Assembly (NCBI RefSeq): GCF_008329715.1
Contig: NZ_VTSR01000005.1
Coordinates: forward strand, 558,001-622,000
Source of the DNA: Gimesia chilikensis
GTDB lineage: Bacteria; Planctomycetota; Planctomycetia; Planctomycetales; Planctomycetaceae
Length of the DNA stretch: 64,000 bases
Direction: 5' to 3'
Part shown: positions 27,343 through 35,053 of the stretch, piece after piece
Layout of the letters: every line of letters begins with the position of its first letter
Position numbering within the stretch: the first letter of the stretch is position 1
Notes under the pieces: generated by a model
Databases searched by the model: none
What the model was told of the DNA's origin: nothing
The model's input: only the letters and a program-made list of their open reading frames with translations
Made by a program: the position numbers and the translations under genes

Positions 27343-28181
27343 GATTCATCCTCTTCCTGCTCGTCATGCTGTCTACATCCTGCCTGCACGCTCAGGCACT
27401 CGCTGTCAGAACAACAGAAACAAACTGCACTCCCCAAGGCTGTCGCCAGCTCATCGGCACCGGCGCATGTGCATTCATAGGAAATATCGCGGACCGCTCC
27501 GTTTACATTACTGCTGCGCACAATGTCATTCAGGCACGAACCATTCATGTCGGCTATGGTGGAACCTGGTGGGAAGCCCGGGTTGTTTTCAAGCGATATG
27601 AAGAGGAGATTGACTATGCCATCCTGGAAACTCAAAGAATTCCCGCGTCACACTGTTTCATACTTTCCGACACTCAACCGATAGATGGAATGGAGGCAAT
27701 CGCGTACGGATACTCAAACGGAGTTTACAACCTCAAATCCCTGCGAGCCCGCATCCGGGTAACGCGCCGCGGGCACTGCTTTTCCAGACTGGTCGCAAAA
27801 GGAGATTCCGGAGGTCCTATTCTTGTCAATGGACAGATCGTAGGCATCATCAAAGGGCATGACCAGACTCACACCATCTACACGGACAGTATGCTGATTC
27901 GAAATAAACTCATCGATTTATATGGCAGACTACCGCACTGTCACCCACCCGTGAATCGGAAAGCAGATCCCGCTTCACCCCAGCAACAACCAGAAAGCAA
28001 TCGCAACGAACAGTTTGCTGCACTGGAGTCCGAGATTACCAGACTGAAACAACAGCTCACCCAACTGAAACAGACTCAGATTCCCGTACAGCTCATCGGT
28101 GCAGACGGATCGGTCAAACAGGAACAGCGATATCAACTCGGTCAACCAATCAAATTACGTTTCAAGGCCGTTAGCAAGTGA
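27336..28181 (+). CDS. Secreted trypsin-like serine protease
   Basis: Protein of 281 residues. An N-terminal signal peptide (about 1-20; there is a Cys at 16, but the context is not a good lipobox) is followed by a chymotrypsin-fold domain. The catalytic triad is visible as His62 (ITAAHN), Asp93 (EIDYAIL) and Ser158 (GDSGGP). After residue 200 comes a Pro/Gln-rich linker, a short coiled coil (about 228-248, LESEITRLKQQLTQLKQ) and a basic end. The coiled coil may make it oligomeric or tie it to the small coiled-coil protein of the same operon. Start overlaps the previous gene. Confidence 0.85.
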   Translation: MVRFILFLLVMLSTSCLHAQALAVRTTETNCTPQGCRQLIGTGACAFIGNIADRSVYITAAHNVIQARTIHVGYGGTWWEARVVFKRYEEEIDYAILETQRIPASHCFILSDTQPIDGMEAIAYGYSNGVYNLKSLRARIRVTRRGHCFSRLVAKGDSGGPILVNGQIVGIIKGHDQTHTIYTDSMLIRNKLIDLYGRLPHCHPPVNRKADPASPQQQPESNRNEQFAALESEITRLKQQLTQLKQTQIPVQLIGADGSVKQEQRYQLGQPIKLRFKAVSK

Positions 28182-28250
28182 GGCGAATTCATGCCGGACG
28201 GCGATATTTTAGAAGTAGAACTTCCCATTCAGGAAAAAGGAGAAAAGGAG

Positions 28251-28463
28251 ATGGCTGTGGATTTATCCGACAATGTTGCCAATCACATGCTGACGCAACT
28301 CATGCAGACCGGAACCGTCGCGCAGAATAACTTTGTGACGGTGCAGAAAATCGTGGATTACGATTACCTGGAAAACAAACGCATGGTAACCCTCGATGAA
28401 GCGGTCGGTATTCGTGAAGTCGCCAGCAAAGTCACCCCCGCAGGTCCGTCGCAGGCCAGCTGA
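28251..28463 (+). CDS. Small hypothetical protein of the phage-like operon
   Basis: 70 residues from the ATG at 28251, which has a GGAG eight bases upstream and is preferred over an upstream start at 28191. The sequence is helical with a central LTQLMQTGTVAQNN and an acidic VDYDYLENKRMVTLDEA part. No family recognised. Its stop overlaps the next start (TGATG). Confidence 0.6.
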   Translation: MAVDLSDNVANHMLTQLMQTGTVAQNNFVTVQKIVDYDYLENKRMVTLDEAVGIREVASKVTPAGPSQAS

Positions 28464-28714
28464 TGACCGACCCATTGGAAGAACTCATCAGGCAAACAAC
28501 GCTGTTTCATGATCGCCTGATTAACGAAAACAATGAGCTCGACCGGGCGTTCCAGAACGGAACGTTCGGCGAGCTCATCGATTCCTGGAGCGAATTTAAT
28601 GACAAACGAAACCACGCAGCCGACAAGCTGGAAGGAGAAACTGGCGCAGATGTGGTGGGGCGTGAAAGTGGGGGAACGAGCGGAAAACCTGAGACAGACA
28701 GCGAGACGCTTTGA
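28463..28714 (+). CDS. Small hypothetical protein overlapping the next gene
   Basis: 83 residues. The first 50 (LEELIRQTTLFHDRLINE, helical and charged) look coded by their own frame. The last 38 codons overlap the next gene in another frame, and that tail is Gly/Ser/Glu-rich and could be a by-product of the overlap. No family recognised. Confidence 0.5.
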   Translation: MTDPLEELIRQTTLFHDRLINENNELDRAFQNGTFGELIDSWSEFNDKRNHAADKLEGETGADVVGRESGGTSGKPETDSETL

Positions 28715-29033
28715 CAGCGTCGATTCCCTGGTGATGTCCACTCGGGAAAAACTGCTGGGCAAAGAAATTGTAGATAACAATCGTCCTGAGGGCGAAGACA
28801 TGCACATCGGAGATTACAGCAGCGTCACACATCAATATCTTCCCCCAACAGGCAATGCGGCTGGAACACTCGCCAGGCTGGCTGTGGGAGCTGGACTGCT
28901 GGCAACCGGAATCGGTGTGCCGGTCGGCGGTTATTTGATCGCGGATGCGTTACGACAAAAACCACCCAAAACAGATGAGATCGTGATACCCGCCGATCAG
29001 GACACGCTCTTCAATCTGGAACTGGTAGAGTAA
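28599..29033 (+). CDS. Hypothetical membrane protein of the phage-like operon
   Basis: 144 residues from the ATG at 28599, with GGAG eight bases upstream inside the previous gene, so the 116-base overlap in a different frame appears real. The N-terminal 90 residues are soluble and charged (SWKEKLAQMWWGVKVGERAENL). One long hydrophobic segment with many glycines (about 95-118, ARLAVGAGLLATGIGVPVGGY) precedes an acidic tail. No family recognised. Confidence 0.6.
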   Translation: MTNETTQPTSWKEKLAQMWWGVKVGERAENLRQTARRFDSVDSLVMSTREKLLGKEIVDNNRPEGEDMHIGDYSSVTHQYLPPTGNAAGTLARLAVGAGLLATGIGVPVGGYLIADALRQKPPKTDEIVIPADQDTLFNLELVE

Positions 29034-29077
29034 GTTATCCCGGTAGTTCTCAATCAACACTCCTGACTGAATGCACC

Positions 29078-29128
29078 CCAAGACAGGAAACCAATCAAGT
29101 CTAAAATAATCGGTATGGACTGTCTTGG
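29078..29128. repeat. 9-bp inverted repeat inside the phage-like operon
   Basis: CCAAGACAG (29078-29086) is exactly inverted as CTGTCTTGG (29120-29128), with 33 bases between. It fills the only sizeable gap of the operon, just before the zinc-ribbon/ParB/ATPase genes, and could be an operator, a hairpin that tunes expression, or a ParB-type binding site. Confidence 0.5.
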
Positions 29129-29163
29129 AATCATCTAAATTCAGAAAGGTAAAGGTACCACTT

Positions 29164-29424
29164 ATGCCTCAATTCACTGTCTATCTGGCACGAGAAAAAA
29201 ATGGACACCCGGTGAAACGTCTGGATCGGGAAGCACAAACTCATGTGCTGGCGGCCAAAATCGCGCAAGCAGAATACCCGGAACTGGTCGTCAATTCGGT
29301 GCTGGTCAAACACGAACTCATCTCATTCTGTGCCCGTTGTGGTGGCCCCATTTTTAAAGCTGACTATCACAAAGATCAGATTCGACAGCGAAACGATTCT
29401 AATCGCTGTCTGGATTGTCTATAG
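29164..29424 (+). CDS. Small zinc-ribbon protein
   Basis: 86 residues from the ATG at 29164. The N-terminal half is basic (VYLAREKNGHPVKRLDREA), and the C-terminal half has four cysteines in two pairs (SFCARCGGPIF and NRCLDCL), consistent with a treble-clef or zinc-ribbon fold. Likely a nucleic-acid or protein-binding accessory of the ParB-like and ATPase genes 20 bases downstream; no named family recognised. Confidence 0.65.
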   Translation: MPQFTVYLAREKNGHPVKRLDREAQTHVLAAKIAQAEYPELVVNSVLVKHELISFCARCGGPIFKADYHKDQIRQRNDSNRCLDCL

Positions 29425-29444
29425 CATGACTAAAGGCCCGGCCC

Positions 29445-30002
29445 ATGAAAATCAAAGATCGCATCAAAAGTTTCAGGCGAATTAAAGCATCCCAATTGAT
29501 CCCTAACTCCCGAAACTGGCGAACCCATCCCGCAGCCCAGGAAACAGCGCTGCGAACCATCTTAAATGAGATTGGATTCGCAGCTGCCTGTCTGGTTCGG
29601 GATTGTGGTGACGGAACATACGAATTAATCGACGGTCATCTGCGGGCCAATATCGCCGAAGATACAAAAATCCCCTGCCTGATTTCAGATCTGACAGTCT
29701 CAGAGGCAGATCAGGTTCTGGCGACGTTTGACTCGATTACCAGCCTGGCAGAGACTGATCAATCCGCACTCAATGCACTGCTTGAGTCAATTACAACAGA
29801 ATCAGAAGACCTGCAGGGGTTGCTTCAGAATCTCAAATCCTCATCCCCGGAAATACCTGAGCAGGAATCCGGAGTCGATGAAACCGAACTGCTCACCGAA
29901 CGATTCTCAGTACTGGTTGATTGCAAAGCTGAAGCGGAGCAACTCACACTTCTGGACTATTTGAAATCAGCAGGTTATCAATGTCGCGCCTGGATCTCAT
30001 AA
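29445..30002 (+). CDS. ParB/Srx-like N-terminal domain protein
   Basis: 185 residues. The N-terminal domain (about 10-100) matches the ParB/sulfiredoxin-like fold: IKASQLIPNSRNWRTHP at the start and the signature LIDGHLRANIAE (Asp64, Gly65, His66, Arg68). There is no helix-turn-helix, so this is not a chromosome-partition ParB. Stand-alone ParB-like domains of this kind, found in phages, can act as nucleases, CTP/ATP-binding proteins or modification helpers. The end overlaps the ATPase gene by 22 bases. Confidence 0.8.
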   Translation: MKIKDRIKSFRRIKASQLIPNSRNWRTHPAAQETALRTILNEIGFAAACLVRDCGDGTYELIDGHLRANIAEDTKIPCLISDLTVSEADQVLATFDSITSLAETDQSALNALLESITTESEDLQGLLQNLKSSSPEIPEQESGVDETELLTERFSVLVDCKAEAEQLTLLDYLKSAGYQCRAWIS

Positions 30003-31099
30003 GAGAATCACCGATTGTTCGAACTCCGCGTGTAATGCAGCTGGAAGGGATGTTCGGACTCGCAGCAGAAACCCGCAGTCGTGAACAGTGGTCTGTGGAA
30101 CTTCCACTTTCCGAGCGTCCCTGGAACATCGGTCTGATCGTAGGCCCCTCCGGGTGTGGCAAGACGACCATCGCCAGGGAACTGTTTCAAGATCAGTTCG
30201 TCGATGATTTCGACTGGCCCAGCGAGAAGTGCATTATCGATGGCTTCCCGCAAAAGATGGGCATCAAAGAAATCACCAGTCTGCTCTCATCAGTTGGATT
30301 CTCATCTCCTCCCGGTTGGCTTCGTCCGTATCATGTGTTGTCCAACGGAGAGCAATTTCGTGTCAGAATGGCTCGGGCCCTGGCGGAACTCTCCCAACTG
30401 GTCGTAATTGATGAATTCACTTCCGTCATCGATCGCACGATCGCACGCACTGGCAGCTGTGCGATCGCCAAAACAGTTCGTCGTCGTGATCAACAACTGG
30501 TCGCGGTGGCCTGCCATTATGATATTATCGACTGGCTGAATCCTGACTGGATTTACCAGCCGGCACTGGATGATTTCCAATGGAGGTGCGAAAGGCAATC
30601 ACGGCCCTCAATCTCCCTTAGAATTGTTAACGTGCATCGAGATGCGTGGCACCTGTTCCGCAAACATCACTATTTAGACGCTTCCCTTCATCAGGCTGCC
30701 AATTGTTTTGTGGCACTTGTTGAAGAACAACCAGCTGCTTTCACAGCTGTGATGTATTTTCCACACCCAAAATCCCCTTCCTACCGGGAGCACCGCACGG
30801 TCTGTCTACCGGATTTTCAGGGAGTGGGCATCGGAAATGCTTTGAGCGAGTATGTGGCATCGCTATACAGTTGCAAGCACAGTTACACAAGTGTCACCGG
30901 CCATCCCGCAATGATCCGTCACCGGGCCCGCTCTCCCCTTTGGAAAATGACCAGGAGACCATCCACGGTTCAGAGGCAGACTGGTTTTGAGAAGCAGCGA
31001 AAACAAGTCATCACTTCAAGTCGTGGCAGGTTGACCGCCAGCTTTCAGTACATTGGCCCTTCACGGCAGAGAGATGCACAACGCTTCGGGCTAATTTGA
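29981..31099 (+). CDS. ABC-type ATPase fused to GNAT acetyltransferase domain
   Basis: 372 residues with no membrane segment. ATPase part: Walker A 55-62 (GPSGCGKT), signature-like SNGEQFRV at 121-128, Walker B with Asp144-Glu145 (LVVIDEFTS), and a switch histidine near 179. GNAT part (about 212-345): the acetyl-CoA motif QGVGIG at 280-285, preceded by the conserved-looking FRKHHYL and GRLTASFQYIG near the end. This is the architecture listed in the COG collection as an ABC-type ATPase fused to a predicted acetyltransferase (COG2401). With the adjacent ParB-like gene it may act on DNA. Last gene of the operon, 14 bases from the convergent PIG-L gene. Confidence 0.8.
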   Translation: MSRLDLIRESPIVRTPRVMQLEGMFGLAAETRSREQWSVELPLSERPWNIGLIVGPSGCGKTTIARELFQDQFVDDFDWPSEKCIIDGFPQKMGIKEITSLLSSVGFSSPPGWLRPYHVLSNGEQFRVRMARALAELSQLVVIDEFTSVIDRTIARTGSCAIAKTVRRRDQQLVAVACHYDIIDWLNPDWIYQPALDDFQWRCERQSRPSISLRIVNVHRDAWHLFRKHHYLDASLHQAANCFVALVEEQPAAFTAVMYFPHPKSPSYREHRTVCLPDFQGVGIGNALSEYVASLYSCKHSYTSVTGHPAMIRHRARSPLWKMTRRPSTVQRQTGFEKQRKQVITSSRGRLTASFQYIGPSRQRDAQRFGLI

Positions 31100-31113
31100 T
31101 CAAGTACCAGAAC

Positions 31114-31824
31114 TCACCAGGCAGCACAACGTTTCCAGGCCGTATGACTGCGAAACGCTTCCGCAGACGCGACACCGGACTGTGCGCCGCGGGCAACGCA
31201 CTGCTGCAACATGAGGTCCTGCAGAGGTGAAAAGCTGGCATCTTTGCCTCGCTGCAGCTGACTCTGATGACAATTCAACATCGCGACCTTGGTTTCAACA
31301 AAAGAACTGACATCGATATAAAAATGAGGATCAAACTGAGACATATTCACAGTATCCATCCACCAGAGAACCGGTGGTTGCATTAAAGCAGGAGACTCGG
31401 TTTTGTATCCCGCCGATGCACTGAACCAGGTCGCTGCCTCGGTAATCACAGAAGCAGCTCGATGATCTGCATGATAGTCACTCTGTGAGTGAGCAAGCAC
31501 CAGGGTTGGTGTAAACTGGCGGATTATTTCAGTCAGTTGACGACGTTGTTCCAGACTGTCGAACAGAGCCCCGTCCGGACTGCCTCCGAAAAACAGCTCT
31601 GCCCCAATCAACTCCGCAGCCGCTCGCATTTCATGCTGACGTACTTCAGTCAGATTCTCTACAGGAGGATCAGGCTGACCTTTGTCACCCTGGCACATGA
31701 CACAGATGCCAACTGCGGCCCCCTCCTGATTGGCCCGTGCCAGAGTGCCTGCACAGAGCAGTTCTGCATCGTCAGGATGCGCCACCACGGCCAGAATCCG
31801 TTCCTGATCAAAATCAATCTTCAT
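31114..31824 (-). CDS. PIG-L family deacetylase
   Basis: Zinc-dependent de-N-acetylase of 236 residues. VVAHPDDAELLCAGTLA holds the N-terminal His and Asp-Asp of the metal and catalytic site, SDYHADHRAAS holds the third ligand, and the C-terminal HQSQLQRG is typical. Family members deacetylate GlcNAc-type groups, for example in bacillithiol or mycothiol synthesis. It follows the NagB-like gene by 34 bases on the same strand, so an amino-sugar breakdown or salvage role is likely. Confidence 0.88.
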   Translation of the reverse strand: MKIDFDQERILAVVAHPDDAELLCAGTLARANQEGAAVGICVMCQGDKGQPDPPVENLTEVRQHEMRAAAELIGAELFFGGSPDGALFDSLEQRRQLTEIIRQFTPTLVLAHSQSDYHADHRAASVITEAATWFSASAGYKTESPALMQPPVLWWMDTVNMSQFDPHFYIDVSSFVETKVAMLNCHQSQLQRGKDASFSPLQDLMLQQCVARGAQSGVASAEAFRSHTAWKRCAAW

Positions 31825-31858
31825 CTGAAAAAACTCAATCTATGAATACGTGAGAAAT

Positions 31859-32707
31859 TTATCGCAAACGGATATCAGGCAACTCTGACACATACTCCGC
31901 GACCGTCATTGATACATCCGAGTGCGTTCTCAGCAGTGATGCGGGACAGGCACTGCTGACAGGGCCATGTAAAACACGGCGGACAACCGAACTCTGCCAG
32001 AGACGGTTGCAGTAAAAGTGCAGTTCCCGGGCCGCCAGGATTTCTTTCATCCCGACGGTGACGGCACGCCAGGGAATAATTGAAATCTCGCCCCCTACCG
32101 TAACCGAATTGATGGTTCTCGTCTCTCGTGTCAGATTCAGATTCCGTGTGGGATAGGCAGCAAATTCTTCAGCAGAAATCTCTTCACCCGGTTCTGGAGG
32201 TTCGTTGAAAGCCATGTGGCCATTAATTCCGATTCCACCAAAACAGGCATCCACACCACCCCGCTGGTCGATAGCCCGCTGGATGGCACCCACATCATTC
32301 GGATCCGGACAGATACGATTCTCGGGTAGTGGCGCGAGTTCAGGATTCACCAGATCATAAAACTTCCGATTCATATAACCGCGAAAGCTCAGGGGGTGTG
32401 TGATGTCGACCCACTGATCATCATCGGTCAGATATTCATCCATATTGATCAGCATCACATCCTGAATGGAATACTGCCGCTGATTCAGAATCTCGGCCAG
32501 CACGGGATACTGATCAACGGGACCAACGGGTACAATCAATGTTGGCTGACGGCCCGCTTCCCGGGCCCGCTCGATCACACTCAACATCGCATGGGCCATA
32601 TGCTCAGCTACGGCAGGCATATCTTTGACCACGGAGAATTTAACATTTGTTCCCTGGGCTATTTCATCAGGGGTAACCTGCAGGTAATCCGGAAATTGTG
32701 CGGACAT
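31859..32707 (-). CDS. Glucosamine-6-phosphate deaminase-like protein (NagB family)
   Basis: 282 residues with the NagB/RpiA fold. INMDEYL corresponds to the catalytic Asp region, GIGINGHMAFNEPPEP to the ring-opening His and Glu, and TVGMKEIL to the later helix. It would convert glucosamine-6-phosphate to fructose-6-phosphate and ammonia. The phosphate-binding region near VPVGPVDQYPVL departs from the usual TGSTP wording, so the exact substrate may differ. It forms a two-gene unit with the PIG-L deacetylase and is divergent from the transaldolase-like gene across an inverted repeat. Confidence 0.82.
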   Translation of the reverse strand: MSAQFPDYLQVTPDEIAQGTNVKFSVVKDMPAVAEHMAHAMLSVIERAREAGRQPTLIVPVGPVDQYPVLAEILNQRQYSIQDVMLINMDEYLTDDDQWVDITHPLSFRGYMNRKFYDLVNPELAPLPENRICPDPNDVGAIQRAIDQRGGVDACFGGIGINGHMAFNEPPEPGEEISAEEFAAYPTRNLNLTRETRTINSVTVGGEISIIPWRAVTVGMKEILAARELHFYCNRLWQSSVVRRVLHGPVSSACPASLLRTHSDVSMTVAEYVSELPDIRLR

Positions 32708-32767
32708 GATGGGGAAGGTTCTTTAACTCGAGGTTCACTTGGGTTGTTACGAAGGTATGGTTTCTGG

Positions 32768-32804
32768 CAGAATCCAAAAACGCAGCATGGAATAATGGAT
32801 TCTG
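32768..32804. promoter_or_regulatory. 9-bp inverted repeat, probable operator
   Basis: CAGAATCCA (32768-32776) and its exact complement at 32796-32804 with a 19-base spacer, in the divergent region between the NagB-like and transaldolase-like genes. The right arm ends seven bases before a perfect -10, so a bound regulator would control that promoter. Confidence 0.55.
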
Positions 32805-32811
32805 ATCACTT

Positions 32812-32817
32812 TATAAT
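32812..32817 (+). promoter_or_regulatory. -10 element of the transaldolase-like gene
   Basis: Perfect TATAAT 99 bases before the start codon. No good -35 is present (GGAATA at the right distance), which fits a promoter needing an activator at the neighbouring inverted repeat. Confidence 0.45.
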
Positions 32818-32916
32818 AACAGACATTCTTGAGAGATGCTTCCATGTGACAGCTTTCAATTTATATCAATCGCAATCGCAGTTTTAGTCATTTTATCTAC
32901 CCCTGAGGAATTCACA

Positions 32917-33579
32917 ATGAAATTGTTTCTGGACAGCGCCATCACTGAGGAGATCAGACACGGACTCGAATACTGGGATCTGGATGGCCTGACAACCAAC
33001 CCCAAACATATCAAAAGTTCGGGCAAACCGTTTTTAAAGGTGATCGAGGAAATCGCAGAGCTTTTTGCCGGCACTGATAAACCGGTCAGTGTCGAAGTCA
33101 ATCCACATATCACTGATTGGGAACAGATTGTCGAAGAAGGCACTAAGCTGGCGCAAATGTCCCCCAACTTCGTAATTAAAGTGGGGGCCAGTGAAGGTGG
33201 ATTTAAAGCGATTCGTGAATTGACGAGCCAGAACATTCGAACGAACGCCACCCTGATCTTTTCCGTGGCGCAGGCCTGGCATGCAGCCCGGGCCGGAGCT
33301 TCTTTTATCAGCCCCTTTATGGGCTGGAAAGAAACCTATGGTGACTCAGCAACTACCTTCATTATGGAAGTTGCCGAAATGCTGGAGCGTCACGAGTACG
33401 AATCAGAAATCATTGCAGCTGCAATTCGCAATGGTCGACAGATTGCCGACGTCGCCATTGCCGGCGCTCACTGCGTCACCGCGGGGCTTGGAGTCTATCA
33501 GGACAGCATGCAAAATCCCTATACGGTCCATGGCGAGAAAGTCTTTCAAAATGCCTGGGATGAGACTCCTCACGAATAA
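32917..33579 (+). CDS. Transaldolase/fructose-6-phosphate aldolase family protein
   Basis: 220 residues from the ATG at 32917, with GAGGAA at good spacing; an upstream start at 32836 would add a spurious hydrophobic stretch. It is the short, FSA/TalC-like class: FLDSAITEEIR at the start, GLTTNPKHIK, the Schiff-base lysine in NFVIKVGAS, TNATLIFSVAQAWHAARAGASFISPF and the C-terminal HCVTAGLGVY. It would join or split a ketose phosphate and an aldehyde. Divergence from the NagB-like gene suggests use of fructose-6-phosphate from amino sugars. Confidence 0.88.
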   Translation: MKLFLDSAITEEIRHGLEYWDLDGLTTNPKHIKSSGKPFLKVIEEIAELFAGTDKPVSVEVNPHITDWEQIVEEGTKLAQMSPNFVIKVGASEGGFKAIRELTSQNIRTNATLIFSVAQAWHAARAGASFISPFMGWKETYGDSATTFIMEVAEMLERHEYESEIIAAAIRNGRQIADVAIAGAHCVTAGLGVYQDSMQNPYTVHGEKVFQNAWDETPHE

Positions 33580-33641
33580 CTCTTCAATCATTAATCAGTT
33601 ACCAGATCAATTTCAATTTTCTAAATAGATCAGGATTTCCC

Positions 33642-35027
33642 ATGCGCTCAGCGAAGATAGACACAGCAAAAATCATTCGTCTGTGGCTGTTTCTGGTTTG
33701 TCTGCCGGCTGCCAACTTCAGTCTGCTCATTGAAAGTGCATCGGCCACCGAGCCAAAGTCACAAAAGCCCAATGTCATCCTCATCTTTACCGATGATCAG
33801 GGATCAATTGATGTAAACTGCTATGGCTCCAAGGACCTGATCACTCCCCACATGGATTCTATTGCCAATCAGGGAATTCGCTTCACCCAGTTCTATGCCT
33901 CGGCCCCTGTCTGTTCTCCCTCCCGGGCAGGTATGCTGACCGGCCGATTCCCAAGACGAGCCGGAGTTCCAGGAAATGTCTCTTCACATCATGGCAAGAG
34001 CGGTATGCCGCCGGAACAGGTGACGATTGCAGAAATGATGCGGCAGGCGGGATATCAGACGGCCCATGTCGGCAAGTGGCACCTGGGATATACTCCCGAA
34101 ACCATGCCCAACGGACAGGGCTTTGACCGTTCATTCGGACACATGGGTGGCTGTATCGACAATTATTCTCACTTCTTCTACTGGAATGGTCCGAACCGAC
34201 ACGATCTCTGGGAAAACGGCAAAGAGGTCTGGCACGACGGCGAATTCTTTCCCGATCTGATGGTCAAACAATGTCAGAATATCATCAAAGAACCGCACGA
34301 AAAACCGTTCTTTCTATACTGGGCCATTAATGTGCCCCACTACCCGTTACAGGGGAAAGACAAATGGCGTAAAAAATACGCACACCTCGAATCCCCCCGT
34401 GATAAATACGCGGCCTTCGTTTCCACCATGGACGACTGCATCGGCGAGGTGTTACAGACTCTGAAAGAAAACGGATTGCGTGAAAACACGATTGTTATTT
34501 TTCAATCCGATCATGGACATTCTACTGAAGAGCGCACATTCGGAGGGGGTGGTAATGCGGGCCCGTATCGAGGGGCCAAGTTCAGTCTGTTCGAAGGTGG
34601 CATCCGGGTACCCGCCATGATTTCCTGGCCGGGTACGATTGCGGAAGGAGAAGTTCGTTCTCAACTGGCAACTGGCTGTGACTGGTTACCAACAATTGCT
34701 GACCTGACCGGTGCCTCACTCCCCAGGCACAAACTAGATGGAAAAAGCCTGAAAGCTGTAATCGAATCGGCTGAAGCTCCCAGCCCGCACGACAATTTCT
34801 ACTGGCAGATTGGCAAAAGCTGGGCCATCCGCGACGGAGACTGGAAACTGCTGGGCCATCCCCGAGACACCAGTAATCAGGCTCCCTTAAGCAAGGAAGA
34901 TCAGCTCTTCCTGGTAAATCTCTCCCAGGATATCGGCGAAAAAAAGAATCTGGCCAAACAGTATCCGGAGAAGGTTGAACAACTCAAACAGATCTACGAG
35001 AACTATCTACTATCCCTGACTGACTGA
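33642..35027 (+). CDS. Sulfatase (formylglycine-dependent)
   Basis: Exported arylsulfatase-type enzyme of 461 residues. Signal peptide (hydrophobic core about 12-28), then PNVILIFTDDQGS with the calcium-binding Asp-Asp, the formylglycine site CSPSRAGMLTG (Cys-x-Pro-Ser-Arg), HVGKWHLG and FQSDHGHS with metal ligands. The calcium and active-site residues are complete, so it should be active if matured by a formylglycine-generating enzyme. Planctomycetes carry many such sulfatases for sulfated algal polysaccharides. It is 62 bases downstream of the transaldolase-like gene and may be co-transcribed. Confidence 0.93.
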   Translation: MRSAKIDTAKIIRLWLFLVCLPAANFSLLIESASATEPKSQKPNVILIFTDDQGSIDVNCYGSKDLITPHMDSIANQGIRFTQFYASAPVCSPSRAGMLTGRFPRRAGVPGNVSSHHGKSGMPPEQVTIAEMMRQAGYQTAHVGKWHLGYTPETMPNGQGFDRSFGHMGGCIDNYSHFFYWNGPNRHDLWENGKEVWHDGEFFPDLMVKQCQNIIKEPHEKPFFLYWAINVPHYPLQGKDKWRKKYAHLESPRDKYAAFVSTMDDCIGEVLQTLKENGLRENTIVIFQSDHGHSTEERTFGGGGNAGPYRGAKFSLFEGGIRVPAMISWPGTIAEGEVRSQLATGCDWLPTIADLTGASLPRHKLDGKSLKAVIESAEAPSPHDNFYWQIGKSWAIRDGDWKLLGHPRDTSNQAPLSKEDQLFLVNLSQDIGEKKNLAKQYPEKVEQLKQIYENYLLSLTD

Positions 35028-35053
35028 TTTCTATTCTGGAATGGACACTCAAG

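Noticed and set aside
24349..31113. Complete prophage
   Set aside because: No integrase, terminase, portal, capsid or tail genes and no flanking direct repeats or tRNA target are seen.
31859..32707. Asn in place of Asp in the NagB GHxxFNEP region
   Set aside because: Asn at this place is, as far as I recall, common in other NagB proteins, so it is not a sign of lost activity.
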